Under the pieces are notes generated by a model, which was not told where the DNA came from, did no database searches, and worked only from the letters and a program-made list of their open reading frames with translations. 14,070 nt of DNA from Bacillota bacterium (lineage in GTDB: Bacteria; Bacillota; Clostridia; Oscillospirales; Acutalibacteraceae). This document shows, one piece after another, positions 8,705 to 14,034 of this stretch; positions within the stretch are counted from its first letter, which is position 1; the number at the start of each line of letters is the position of its first letter. The DNA lies in NCBI GenBank assembly GCA_023458755.1, contig JAEWYE010000057.1, positions 1 through 14,070 on the forward strand, in the 5' to 3' direction. The position numbers and the translations under genes were made by a program.

Positions 8705-9556
8705 TTACTCCTTTCCAATCAGCTTTCCGTTTATCATCCGCAGCCACAAGCTGCCGTCCGCATCAATGACCACCTGTTTGACGGTATCCTCAAATAATCG
8801 GATTGAGAAAGCCACCAGCGGTGGCTGTTTCTCGAATATCGCCAGCAACCGGCGGGTTAAGTATTCCGGCTCCGTATCGGCACAGGCCTCATATTTTGCA
8901 GCGGCACATCCGAATATCAGCAGCTTGATATAATCACTGTCCACTTCGCTTTTTTCAAGCTCCCGGCTGATGTGGTTCTCCGTCCGGGCAACATCAAGGG
9001 AATAGTTCTCCTGATGCGGTGAGGAAAACTCCAGCAAGTTCGGCTCACGGATGATGGTGTTCAGGATTGCTGTTACGTTCTCCAGCAGGGCTTGATCGGT
9101 AATGCGCTTGGGGGTAATGCGCCCCTCGGCGGAGCAGCACCACGCTTCATAATTCTTGCTTCTGCCATCCCTTTTGTATTTGGCTCCACAAACCCTACAA
9201 ATCGCCTTACTGCGGATGCTGTCCAGTTCCTCGGATAGAGGCTCCCCTTGGATTTTCTGCCCGATCAGGGCGGTCACAGTCCCGAACGTATCGACAGGGA
9301 TAATCGGCGGGAAGTCATCCCTGCCGCAGTAGCGGGAATTCTCCAGCATCCGCTTGACCATGTGCTTGTTCCAGTCGGTGCGGTTCTCTATATAGGAGAT
9401 TCCTTGGGCGGTGAGGCTTTCGGCAATCCGGCGATAGGACATTCCGGCTTGGTAATCCTCGAAAACCTGCCGTACCACAGCGACCTCCGCTTCATGGATG
9501 CACAGCACACCATTTTGGATGTGGTAGCCGAAAGGAAGGTATCGGTTTTTCTTCAT
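8705..9556 (-). CDS. Recombinase-domain protein lacking the catalytic domain (middle of the cluster)
   Basis: A 283-residue protein that begins directly in the recombinase DNA-binding domain: PFGYHIQNGVLCIHEAEVAV (8-27), then DYQAGMSYRRIAESL, and NSRYCGRDD matching the NERYIGD segment of its neighbours. A zinc ribbon follows with C120, C123, C140 and C141. There is no resolvase domain, no nucleophile serine and no coding space for one: its ATG overlaps the preceding stop as ATGA. So it is a compact gene and not a broken one. It cannot cleave DNA alone. I infer that it acts with the flanking full-length recombinases, perhaps as a DNA-targeting or directionality subunit. The C-terminal half (about 150-283) is helical and not otherwise recognised. 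Confidence 0.85.
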   Translation of the reverse strand: MKKNRYLPFGYHIQNGVLCIHEAEVAVVRQVFEDYQAGMSYRRIAESLTAQGISYIENRTDWNKHMVKRMLENSRYCGRDDFPPIIPVDTFGTVTALIGQKIQGEPLSEELDSIRSKAICRVCGAKYKRDGRSKNYEAWCCSAEGRITPKRITDQALLENVTAILNTIIREPNLLEFSSPHQENYSLDVARTENHISRELEKSEVDSDYIKLLIFGCAAAKYEACADTEPEYLTRRLLAIFEKQPPLVAFSIRLFEDTVKQVVIDADGSLWLRMINGKLIGKE

Positions 9557-11127
9557 CGCCCGAACACCTCCTTGGGCAGCTGTTCGGTAAAGGCAAAACT
9601 GCCGATCAGGCAGAATTTCAGCTTATCCTGCTCGGTAACAACAATCTGATTGACAATGCTGTGAAACAGGGTTTCGTCAAAATTGGTCAGGTACGGTGCT
9701 CCTTGTTCCATCAGCTCAATCAGCAGCCTGCAATCGGAAATCATCTCATCGTCCGCATCGCTTTCCAGCATTCTGCGGCGGTTGCGCTTCAAAAGGTCGA
9801 GCTGCTGGTTGATTTCATTGGTTTTCTGCATAAAAATAGCAGAGTCCATGTAACCTTTCGTCCTGAGACGATTCAGTACCAGACTCTGCTTGGTGAGTTC
9901 CGCTATTTCCTTATTGATGCTTCCGACTTTCACATCGCTCATGGTAATTTTGGATTTGAGATTCATCAGCTCTGTTAAAGCAGAGGAGAGAATATAGAGG
10001 CTGTTCTGTTTTAGCTTGTTAACCATTCGAATAAAGGCTTGTATGATGGCATCTTCCCGGATTTGACGGATTTCGCACAGCTCCTTACTGCGGAAGTGTG
10101 TGTGGCAGACCCAATAGGTCTTGCCGTTGGTCACCCTGCGGGAGAAGCTCGTACCGCATTTCCCGCACTTGATTTTTTGTGAGAAAGCGTACTGCCTGCC
10201 ATGCCCCTTGCTTGGGCAGAGGGCGTTACGGGCTTTCATCAGCTGCTGCGCTCGCTCAAATTCCGACCGGCTGATGAGCGGCTCATGGGAGTCGGTGATA
10301 TAATAGCGGTCACGCTCGCCCTTGTTGCTCTTTGTTTGAAAGGGCATGGTATCGGTGGTGTAGGATTTCTGCAGCAGGGCATCGCCAATGTAACGCTCGC
10401 TTTTGAGGATATAGCTGACGGAGGTATAAAGCCAGCTGACTTCTCCATTTTTGCAGGGGATGCCCTCGGCATTCAGCTCGGCTGCGATCTGATCCATACT
10501 TTTTCCGGAGAGGTAGTTTCCAAATATCCGGCGCACTACTGGGGCTTCCTTGGGATTGGGAATCAGCGTATTGTCTACAAGGTCGTATCCGTAGGGGGCG
10601 CAGCAGCAAGTGAAGCTGCCATTCTGCATCCTACGGGCGTAGCTCCAGCGCATATTGTTGGAGATGGAGGTGGATTCCTCCTGAGCGATGGAGCTGAAAG
10701 CTCCGATCATCATCTCATCGTGCATATCTGCTGTCTTGAGGCCATCTTCCTCAAATTCCACCTCGATACCGAGGGCTTTCAGCTCCCGGACGGTGGAGAG
10801 GCAGTCGTGGATGTTCCTTGCAAACCGGGAAACGGATTTTACAAGGATGCGGTCGATTTTGCCCTTTCTGCAGTCGGAAAGCATCCGTTGAAATTCATCC
10901 CGCTTATCCGACCGGGTTCCGGTGATGCCCTCATCGGCGTATATGTCCACCAGCTCCCATTCGTCATTTCCGGCAATCAGGGAAGTGTAATGCTCCATTT
11001 GCACGGAAAAGGAATTCAGCTGATCTACCGAATCGCTACTGACTCTGGCGTAGGCGCAGACACGCAGTTTGGGCGGTGCATAACGGTAAATGGCGTTTAC
11101 CGGTTCAATAACCTGTACCTGCGGCAT
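9553..11127 (-). CDS. Large serine recombinase (first of the cluster)
   Basis: A 524-residue large serine recombinase. The resolvase domain shows YARVSSDS with Ser30 as nucleophile, YADEGITGTRS (63-73), KSVSRFARN (97-105) and the long E-helix region SSIAQEESTSISNNMRW (145-161). The DNA-binding recombinase domain spans about 175-295 (APYGYDLV ... KSERYIGD), the zinc ribbon uses C321, C324, C341 and C351, and residues about 375-470 look coiled-coil. The ATG at 11127 has AAAGGAGG seven bases upstream. The 3' end overlaps the next gene by four bases (ATGA). It shares the family with the third gene but the two differ strongly, so they are old paralogues and not a recent duplication. Two active recombinases plus an inactive one suggest a multi-subunit recombination system. 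Confidence 0.93.
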   Translation of the reverse strand: MPQVQVIEPVNAIYRYAPPKLRVCAYARVSSDSVDQLNSFSVQMEHYTSLIAGNDEWELVDIYADEGITGTRSDKRDEFQRMLSDCRKGKIDRILVKSVSRFARNIHDCLSTVRELKALGIEVEFEEDGLKTADMHDEMMIGAFSSIAQEESTSISNNMRWSYARRMQNGSFTCCCAPYGYDLVDNTLIPNPKEAPVVRRIFGNYLSGKSMDQIAAELNAEGIPCKNGEVSWLYTSVSYILKSERYIGDALLQKSYTTDTMPFQTKSNKGERDRYYITDSHEPLISRSEFERAQQLMKARNALCPSKGHGRQYAFSQKIKCGKCGTSFSRRVTNGKTYWVCHTHFRSKELCEIRQIREDAIIQAFIRMVNKLKQNSLYILSSALTELMNLKSKITMSDVKVGSINKEIAELTKQSLVLNRLRTKGYMDSAIFMQKTNEINQQLDLLKRNRRRMLESDADDEMISDCRLLIELMEQGAPYLTNFDETLFHSIVNQIVVTEQDKLKFCLIGSFAFTEQLPKEVFGR

Positions 11128-11159
11128 GGCGGCACCTCCTTTGGTTTTTGTGTTTTCAT
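11097..11159 (-). CDS. Possible 20-residue leader ORF overlapping the first recombinase start
   Basis: ATG at 11159 opens a 20-codon frame (begins MKTQKPKEVPP) that spans the recombinase ribosome binding site and ends at a TAA 28 bases inside the recombinase gene, in another frame. It has its own AAAGGAG ten bases upstream. If translated it would couple translation, or control access to the recombinase start. It is short enough to be chance. Confidence 0.3.
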   Translation of the reverse strand: MKTQKPKEVPPCRRYRLLNR

Positions 11160-11174
11160 GTGTGGCGGCTCCTT

Positions 11175-11214
11175 TCGTGTGAGTTCAATACCTTTTCAGT
11201 ATTAGCACACACGA
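11175..11214 (-). promoter_or_regulatory. Hairpin/operator-like inverted repeat upstream of the recombinase cluster
   Basis: TCGTGTG (11175-11181) and CACACGA (11208-11214) are perfect complements, and AATAC (11187-11191) with GTATT (11199-11203) form an inner stem around a seven-base loop. The repeat abuts the AAAGGAG that precedes the small leader ORF. It could be an mRNA hairpin that tunes translation of the recombinase or a binding site for a dimeric regulator or recombinase. There is no T-tract, so it is not a terminator. Confidence 0.5.
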
Positions 11215-11251
11215 TACCACATAGATGCAGACATAGCTATCACTATTTCCA

Positions 11252-11407
11252 CTAAATAATCCGAAGCCTCGGCTTGTACTTTTCGACCACAAATCCATCT
11301 GCAATTTCAAATTCCTTAAGGCTGATTTTGCCCTGCTCCAGAAGATAGGTGAGGAAATTGTGCGCCATTAAATAACGCACTTCATTGACCGGTTCTGTTT
11401 TCGTCAT
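11252..11407 (-). CDS. Short SHOCT-like protein
   Basis: A 51-residue protein not covered by longer frames. It begins MTKTEPVNEVRYLMAHNF and continues YLLEQGKISLKEFEIADGF, which resembles the SHOCT helical hairpin pattern (leucine-rich helix, 'G-I-S/T-x-x-E-F'). Proteins of this size are common beside serine recombinases in clostridial integrative elements; their role is unknown to me. The start is firm: AGGAGG sits seven bases before the ATG. Its start is 11 bases after the resolvase-like gene, so it is in the same operon, and 124 bases separate it from the first recombinase. Confidence 0.7.
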   Translation of the reverse strand: MTKTEPVNEVRYLMAHNFLTYLLEQGKISLKEFEIADGFVVEKYKPRLRII

Positions 11408-11418
11408 AGCATTTCCTC

Positions 11419-11790
11419 CTATCGCAATTGAAACGGCGGCATTGCAAAATCAGACAGCTTGATTTCTCCCTCCATCGGGGAATAGATGTTGATCCCGCAG
11501 CCGCTGATTGTTTGAATAAAGTTCATGGTCTTTGCCGTATCTCGCCCGATTCGGCTCACCGAATCCACCAGCAGAACCTGAAAGCTCCCTGCTTTTGCCG
11601 CTTCCAGAACAGCCTGCAGACCGGGACGGTCGAAGTTCAGGCCGCTGCCCAAATCCTGAGAAGAACCTACAACGGTAAATCCCATCTGTTCGGCATAGGT
11701 TTCCAGTCTTTCATATTGCCCTTTCAAAGCGCCGTGGATATCTTCCGGCGCATCGATGCGGCAATAATTCCATGCGGATTTCTTATTCAT
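11419..11790 (-). CDS. Stand-alone resolvase-like domain with Ser-to-Asp at the nucleophile position
   Basis: A 123-residue protein with the resolvase N-terminal fold: YCRIDAPED (9-17), QDLGSGLNFDRPGL (45-58, the counterpart of DEGITG), LLVDSVSRIGRDT (73-85) and a closing strand-loop around GINIYSPMEGEI. In active family members the first motif reads Y-x-R-V/I-S; here residue 13 is Asp, so covalent DNA cleavage is not expected, although Arg11, Arg80 and Arg83 are kept. The long E-helix and any DNA-binding domain are missing. It could dimerise with the large recombinases or act as a regulator; this is inference. The start has AAAGGAGG eight bases upstream and lies 15 bases after the MazF stop, in one operon. 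Confidence 0.85.
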   Translation of the reverse strand: MNKKSAWNYCRIDAPEDIHGALKGQYERLETYAEQMGFTVVGSSQDLGSGLNFDRPGLQAVLEAAKAGSFQVLLVDSVSRIGRDTAKTMNFIQTISGCGINIYSPMEGEIKLSDFAMPPFQLR

Positions 11791-11805
11791 AAAAAATGCC
11801 TCCTT

Positions 11806-12186
11806 TCACAATCTCAGGCTCATTTGCGGTTCCGGCAGCAGGGCATTCAGACCAAAGCTCACGGCTAAGGCTTCATTGACTTGCTGCATCTGTGAATCAT
11901 TCAAATGGCCTATGTACTCACGCAGACGGGAACGGTCAATGGTTCGTACCTGCTCTAAAAGCACAAGAGAATTCTGCCGCAGGCCATACTGTTGGCTGCA
12001 CAGCCGGATGTGGGTAGGCAGATGACCTTTTTCAGTGCGGCTGGTGATGGCGGCCACAATAACGGTAGGGCTGTAGCGGTTGCCGATATTGTTTTGGACA
12101 ATCAAAATCGGCCTTATCCCGCCCTGTTCGCACCCGACAACAGGGGTTAAGTCGGCATAGAACATATCGCCTTTATAAATACGCAT
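11806..12186 (-). CDS. mazF: MazF/PemK-family endoribonuclease toxin without adjacent antitoxin
   Basis: A 126-residue protein with the complete MazF/PemK core: GDMFYADLTPVVGCEQGGIR (6-25), RPILIVQNN, AAITSR (45-50) and the C-terminal LLEQVRTIDRSRLREYIGHL. Arg25 and Thr48 align with the catalytic arginine and threonine/serine of the family, so it should be an active mRNA interferase that cuts at short sequence motifs. No MazE-like antitoxin precedes it; upstream lie an extended -10 promoter and a hairpin-rich stretch. Instead it heads an operon with the resolvase-like, SHOCT-like and recombinase genes. AAAAGGAGG precedes the ATG by eight bases. It may be a stand-alone toxin kept in check elsewhere in the element, or a regulator of element transcripts. 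Confidence 0.9.
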   Translation of the reverse strand: MRIYKGDMFYADLTPVVGCEQGGIRPILIVQNNIGNRYSPTVIVAAITSRTEKGHLPTHIRLCSQQYGLRQNSLVLLEQVRTIDRSRLREYIGHLNDSQMQQVNEALAVSFGLNALLPEPQMSLRL

Positions 12187-12215
12187 TTCGCATTCCTCCT
12201 TTTTATGAAATCAGT

Positions 12216-12224
12216 GTTATACCA
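12216..12224 (-). promoter_or_regulatory. Extended -10 promoter for the mazF-recombinase operon
   Basis: On the minus strand TGGTATAAC gives a TGn extension plus a -10 matching five of six bases (TATAAC, 12221-12216). The predicted transcript starts near 12209, about 22 bases before the mazF ATG. No clear -35 is present, as is usual for extended -10 promoters. Confidence 0.45.
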
Positions 12225-12232
12225 CAAGGATA

Positions 12233-12280
12233 AGGACAGCCGCCGATTGTGACCGGGTTTACCCGCAGGGCGGCTGTCCT
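12233..12280. repeat. 12-bp perfect inverted repeat with an inner hairpin
   Basis: AGGACAGCCGCC (12233-12244) and GGCGGCTGTCCT (12269-12280) are exact complements. Inside the 24-base spacer CGGG (12254-12257) and CCCG (12262-12265) form a second stem with a TTTA loop. It lies just upstream of the mazF promoter. Only weak T-richness follows on either strand, so a terminator is possible but an operator, transfer-origin component or RNA domain is equally open. Confidence 0.6.
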
Positions 12281-12441
12281 CATAGTTTCTGATATAACAA
12301 AACTCTTGTTCTTCGTTTTCTGCTGCTTCTATTCGACACTACTCCCCGAAGCAGAACACCACAGGCCGAGTGCCTGCGGCATAAGGACGGTTTCGTCCTT
12401 TGGGCAGTCAGCTTAAACCAGCCTTGGTTATTGGCTGTCAT
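12280..12441 (-). CDS. Doubtful 53-residue basic ORF inside a hairpin-rich region
   Basis: ATG at 12439-12441 opens a frame beginning MTANNQGWFKLTAQRTKP and ending RTRVLLYQKL. It is rich in Arg, Lys and Ser and shows no domain I recognise. A GGGGGTG lies eight bases upstream but belongs to a stable hairpin. At least four stem-loops are embedded in the frame, which makes me favour a structured nucleic acid with an accidental frame over a gene. Confidence 0.25.
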   Translation of the reverse strand: MTANNQGWFKLTAQRTKPSLCRRHSACGVLLRGVVSNRSSRKRRTRVLLYQKL

Positions 12442-12473
12442 GGGACTCTCACCCCCGCCGGGTTCTCCGGCGG
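12323..12473. ncRNA. Cluster of consecutive hairpins: candidate structured RNA or transfer-origin element
   Basis: Five stem-loops follow one another with short linkers: CTGCTTC/GAAGCAG (12323-12329, 12348-12354), CAGGC/GCCTG (12362-12366, 12372-12376), AAGGACG/CGTCCTT (12383-12389, 12394-12400, four-base loop), CAGCC/GGCTG (12419-12423, 12433-12437) and CCGCCGG/CCGGCGG (12455-12461, 12467-12473, five-base loop). All are perfect. Such density is unusual for protein-coding DNA and points to selection on structure. I do not recognise the family. Strand is undetermined; the minus strand would place it between the sigma-like gene and mazF transcripts. A conjugative origin of transfer is an alternative, but no relaxase is in view. 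Confidence 0.45.
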
Positions 12474-12807
12474 CTGCACCCATTGCGATGTCTGTGGCTG
12501 TGCAGAAGTATCATTGTAGGCTGTTCAGGTCATGGCAGGGCAATCCACCACAGATTGCTTCTCGGACGGACAATTCTCGCTTGGCACCTTTGATGCTATC
12601 GTGTTGACGGATAGCTCTGACCTATCCGCAGATGGTCTTGGCGTGTCCTCCGAAGCCGCTTTCCCCTCATCGGAGCTGAACAGCTAACGTATTTAAGCTG
12701 CTGGATATGACCGAATGGTTTCGGTGTTTTTCAAGGAACATGGGAGAGATAGAAAAATCCCCCTCACTTACTTCCACGCTGGGAACGCATTCTGCACACC
12801 CTAAAAA
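12474..12807. other. Gene-free interval downstream of the sigma-like gene
   Basis: No convincing frame with a ribosome binding site is present on either strand. The only clear structure is a 7-bp perfect hairpin CGGATAG/CTATCCG (12608-12614, 12622-12628). The composition resembles the hairpin cluster next to it, so it may be part of the same structured unit. I see no terminator directly after the sigma-like gene. Confidence 0.4.
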
Positions 12808-13260
12808 TCAAATTTCTTCAAATAATTTTTTCAGCTTGCTTAAGATACGCAGCTTGCGCTTATGAACAGCATTGTGATAGATGCCCTCTAAAGCCGCTAT
12901 TTCACGTTCTGTTTTTTCTAAAAAATACAGCTGCACGATCAGATAACGTTCATCTTCAGCAAGCAGCTGCAGAGCTTCGTGTAGCTGTTTGTACATAATT
13001 TTGCAAATAACCTCATCCTCCACAGAGGGCTGGTCAGCGGGAAACTGCTTGTCAATGGATAGCAGTCGCTCCCATGAGTCCTCCCGGCTGGGTACATAGG
13101 TGACTGCTTTGTTTCTCTGATTGACTCGGATGTGTTCTGACTTGAGGTCATATTCCTGATACTGCATCTTGCGCTCGGTCTGTCTTAGCACCGCAATAAC
13201 TTCTTCGCTGGCATCAGGATACATTTTCCTGAAATCCGGCATGATACATTTCTTTGACAT
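12808..13260 (-). CDS. Sigma-70 region-4-like transcription factor of the mobile element
   Basis: A 150-residue protein whose C-terminal half matches sigma-70 region 4: LQLLAEDERYLIVQLYFLEKTEREIAALEG..., the pattern of a helix-turn-helix that reads a -35 element, followed by a basic helix (HKRKLRILSKLKKLFEEI). The N-terminal 70 residues (DFRKMYPDASEEVIAVLRQT...) carry no recognisable region 2, so it may act as an accessory factor and not a full sigma. A protein of similar size and end (Orf7) regulates Tn916-family elements. The start is at ATG 13258-13260, with GGAGG eight bases upstream; the frame stays open upstream for 64 codons but only from a TTG with no site. It is divergent from the tetracycline-resistance leader. 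Confidence 0.75.
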   Translation of the reverse strand: MSKKCIMPDFRKMYPDASEEVIAVLRQTERKMQYQEYDLKSEHIRVNQRNKAVTYVPSREDSWERLLSIDKQFPADQPSVEDEVICKIMYKQLHEALQLLAEDERYLIVQLYFLEKTEREIAALEGIYHNAVHKRKLRILSKLKKLFEEI

Positions 13261-13345
13261 ATGCTTGTCCTCCAAATTTTCAAAATGTGATTGAAAACGA
13301 AGGACAAGAGGCGGTGACCGGCACAGAGGAATAGATTTATATAGC

Positions 13346-13390
13346 AAAAAAAGAGCATACTTACGAACACGGCAGTCCGCTTGTATACTC
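13346..13390 (-). terminator. Intrinsic terminator or attenuator upstream of the sigma-like gene
   Basis: On the minus strand GAGTATAC (13390-13383) pairs with GTATGCTC (13360-13353) with one G-T wobble. An inner CGG/CCG stem (13370-13372, 13377-13379) sits in the loop, and seven consecutive T follow (13352-13346). It points toward the sigma-like gene, whose ATG is 86 bases further. No gene ends before it, so attenuation of the sigma gene leader is more likely than ordinary termination. Confidence 0.6.
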
Positions 13391-13707
13391 TTATATGTTA
13401 ATTCGTAGCAAACCTGTTCTACTGGTTCGTGTTGATAGGCACATGGCTCCAATGAAAGCCGTTGCCTTTTTTTGGCAGATAGAAGCTATATAAAGTAGCT
13501 ACATAATCGAACTAATATCGCTGCAATAAATTAGCAGCGGTGCAATCTGGATTGACCAGCACATAAGATCACCATCCTTTTAAATGTGATTTATATCCAC
13601 AAGTCCATTTTATTGAGTACTTTTCATGTCTGATTCTATTCTGTTTCACATTAACATCTTTTTTATATCCTTTTTGCTTATAGTCACTTTGGTAGCGTTA
13701 AGTGAAC
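13391..13707. other. AT-rich divergent intergenic region between the sigma-like gene and the tet promoter
   Basis: No gene is apparent. It holds a 6-bp perfect hairpin CGCTGC/GCAGCG (13519-13524, 13534-13539), a short palindrome with a T7 centre (TGCC/GGCA around 13463-13477) and AT-rich DNA up to the tet promoter. The minus-strand promoter that would feed the attenuator upstream of the sigma-like gene should lie here, but I cannot single out a good -35/-10 pair. Confidence 0.4.
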
Positions 13708-13737
13708 TTGACAAATCCAGTGTTCATAAGGTAACAT
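13708..13737 (+). promoter_or_regulatory. Promoter of the tetracycline-resistance leader
   Basis: A consensus -35 TTGACA (13708-13713) is followed, after 18 bases, by TAACAT (13732-13737), a four-of-six -10. The predicted start is near 13744, so the leader to the tet ATG is about 290 bases and includes both leader ORFs and the terminator described here. Confidence 0.65.
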
Positions 13738-13767
13738 AAGAAAAGCACTAAAAGGAGATTAATTACT

Positions 13768-13791
13768 ATGCGGCAAGGTATTCTTAAATAA
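13768..13791 (+). CDS. Seven-residue leader peptide of the tet attenuator
   Basis: ATG at 13768 encodes MRQGILK then TAA, with AAAGGAG (13751-13757) ten bases upstream, a strong site for so short a frame. The last codons form the 5' arm of the long stem that reaches to 13881, so ribosome progress here decides whether the stem can form. Ribosomes slowed by tetracycline would change folding downstream; that mechanism is established for the tet(M) leader of Tn916 and inferred here from the same layout. Confidence 0.65.
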   Translation: MRQGILK

Positions 13792-13881
13792 CAATCAACT
13801 GAATGATGGTAGGTACGAATGATTTAGCCTTATTACATCTGTTGTAATGGGTTTGGTTTTTGTACCTTAATTTAAGAATAC
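13778..13881 (+). promoter_or_regulatory. Long nested stem of the tet attenuator
   Basis: GTATTCTTAAAT (13778-13789) is exactly complementary to ATTTAAGAATAC (13870-13881). Nested within it AGGTAC (13811-13816) pairs with GTACCT (13862-13867), and a hairpin ATTACA/TGTAAT (13832-13837, 13843-13848) sits at the tip, followed by a T-rich run (13852-13861). The outer arm overlaps the end of the MRQGILK leader peptide. As I recall the Tn916 tet(M) leader, it carries near-identical outer arms around a T-rich block, which supports homology. Confidence 0.75.
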
Positions 13882-13955
13882 TTTCATATTTTATGGATCC
13901 GCCATGCTGTAGAATTCTCTTTCTAACAGCTTTTAATGTCGTGCTCATAATTGTT

Positions 13956-14024
13956 ATGATAGCAGTCCCCTGTGATGAAAGTATTTCAATCACAGGGGAC
14001 TTTTATCTTTTAACGATTATATGA
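13956..14024 (+). CDS. Orf12-like second leader ORF spanning the tet terminator
   Basis: A 22-residue frame beginning MIAVPCDESISITGDFYLL runs through the terminator hairpin and stops at TGA 14022-14024, ten bases before the tet ATG. It aligns with the end of Tn916 Orf12 as I remember it (P-x-D-x-S-I ... D-F-Y), the leader peptide upstream of tet(M). The frame is also open back to an ATG at 13893 (43 residues). Neither start has an obvious ribosome binding site, so the true start is unsettled. Confidence 0.45.
   Translation: MIAVPCDESISITGDFYLLTII
13964..14011 (+). terminator. Strong intrinsic terminator in the tet leader
   Basis: AGTCCCCTGTGAT (13964-13976) and ATCACAGGGGACT (13989-14001) form a perfect 13-bp stem; a short GAAA/TTTC continuation tightens the loop, and TTTTATCTTTT (14001-14011) follows. 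It ends 24 bases before the tet ATG and would block expression unless ribosomes moving through the overlapping leader ORF disrupt it. This is the expected attenuator terminator for tetracycline induction. Confidence 0.85.
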
Positions 14025-14034
14025 GGTGTGACTT

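Noticed and set aside
10201..11205. Long plus-strand open frame (334 codons) opposite the first recombinase
   Set aside because: It lies wholly antisense to a clearly recognisable recombinase with intact motifs, and its translation shows no domain; it reflects the codon composition of the real gene.
1..12690. Nine-base match CAGCTAACG at 9-17 and at 12681-12689 as a possible element-end repeat
   Set aside because: Too short, flanks diverge at once, and one copy lies inside the element; consistent with chance.
13261..13452. 64-codon N-terminal extension of the sigma-like protein
   Set aside because: It would start at TTG without a ribosome binding site and passes through a terminator-like hairpin; the internal ATG at 13260 has a strong site.
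13784..13993. 69-codon minus-strand frame across the tet leader
   Set aside because: It overlaps the attenuator stems and terminator, which explain the sequence better, and its translation resembles nothing I know.
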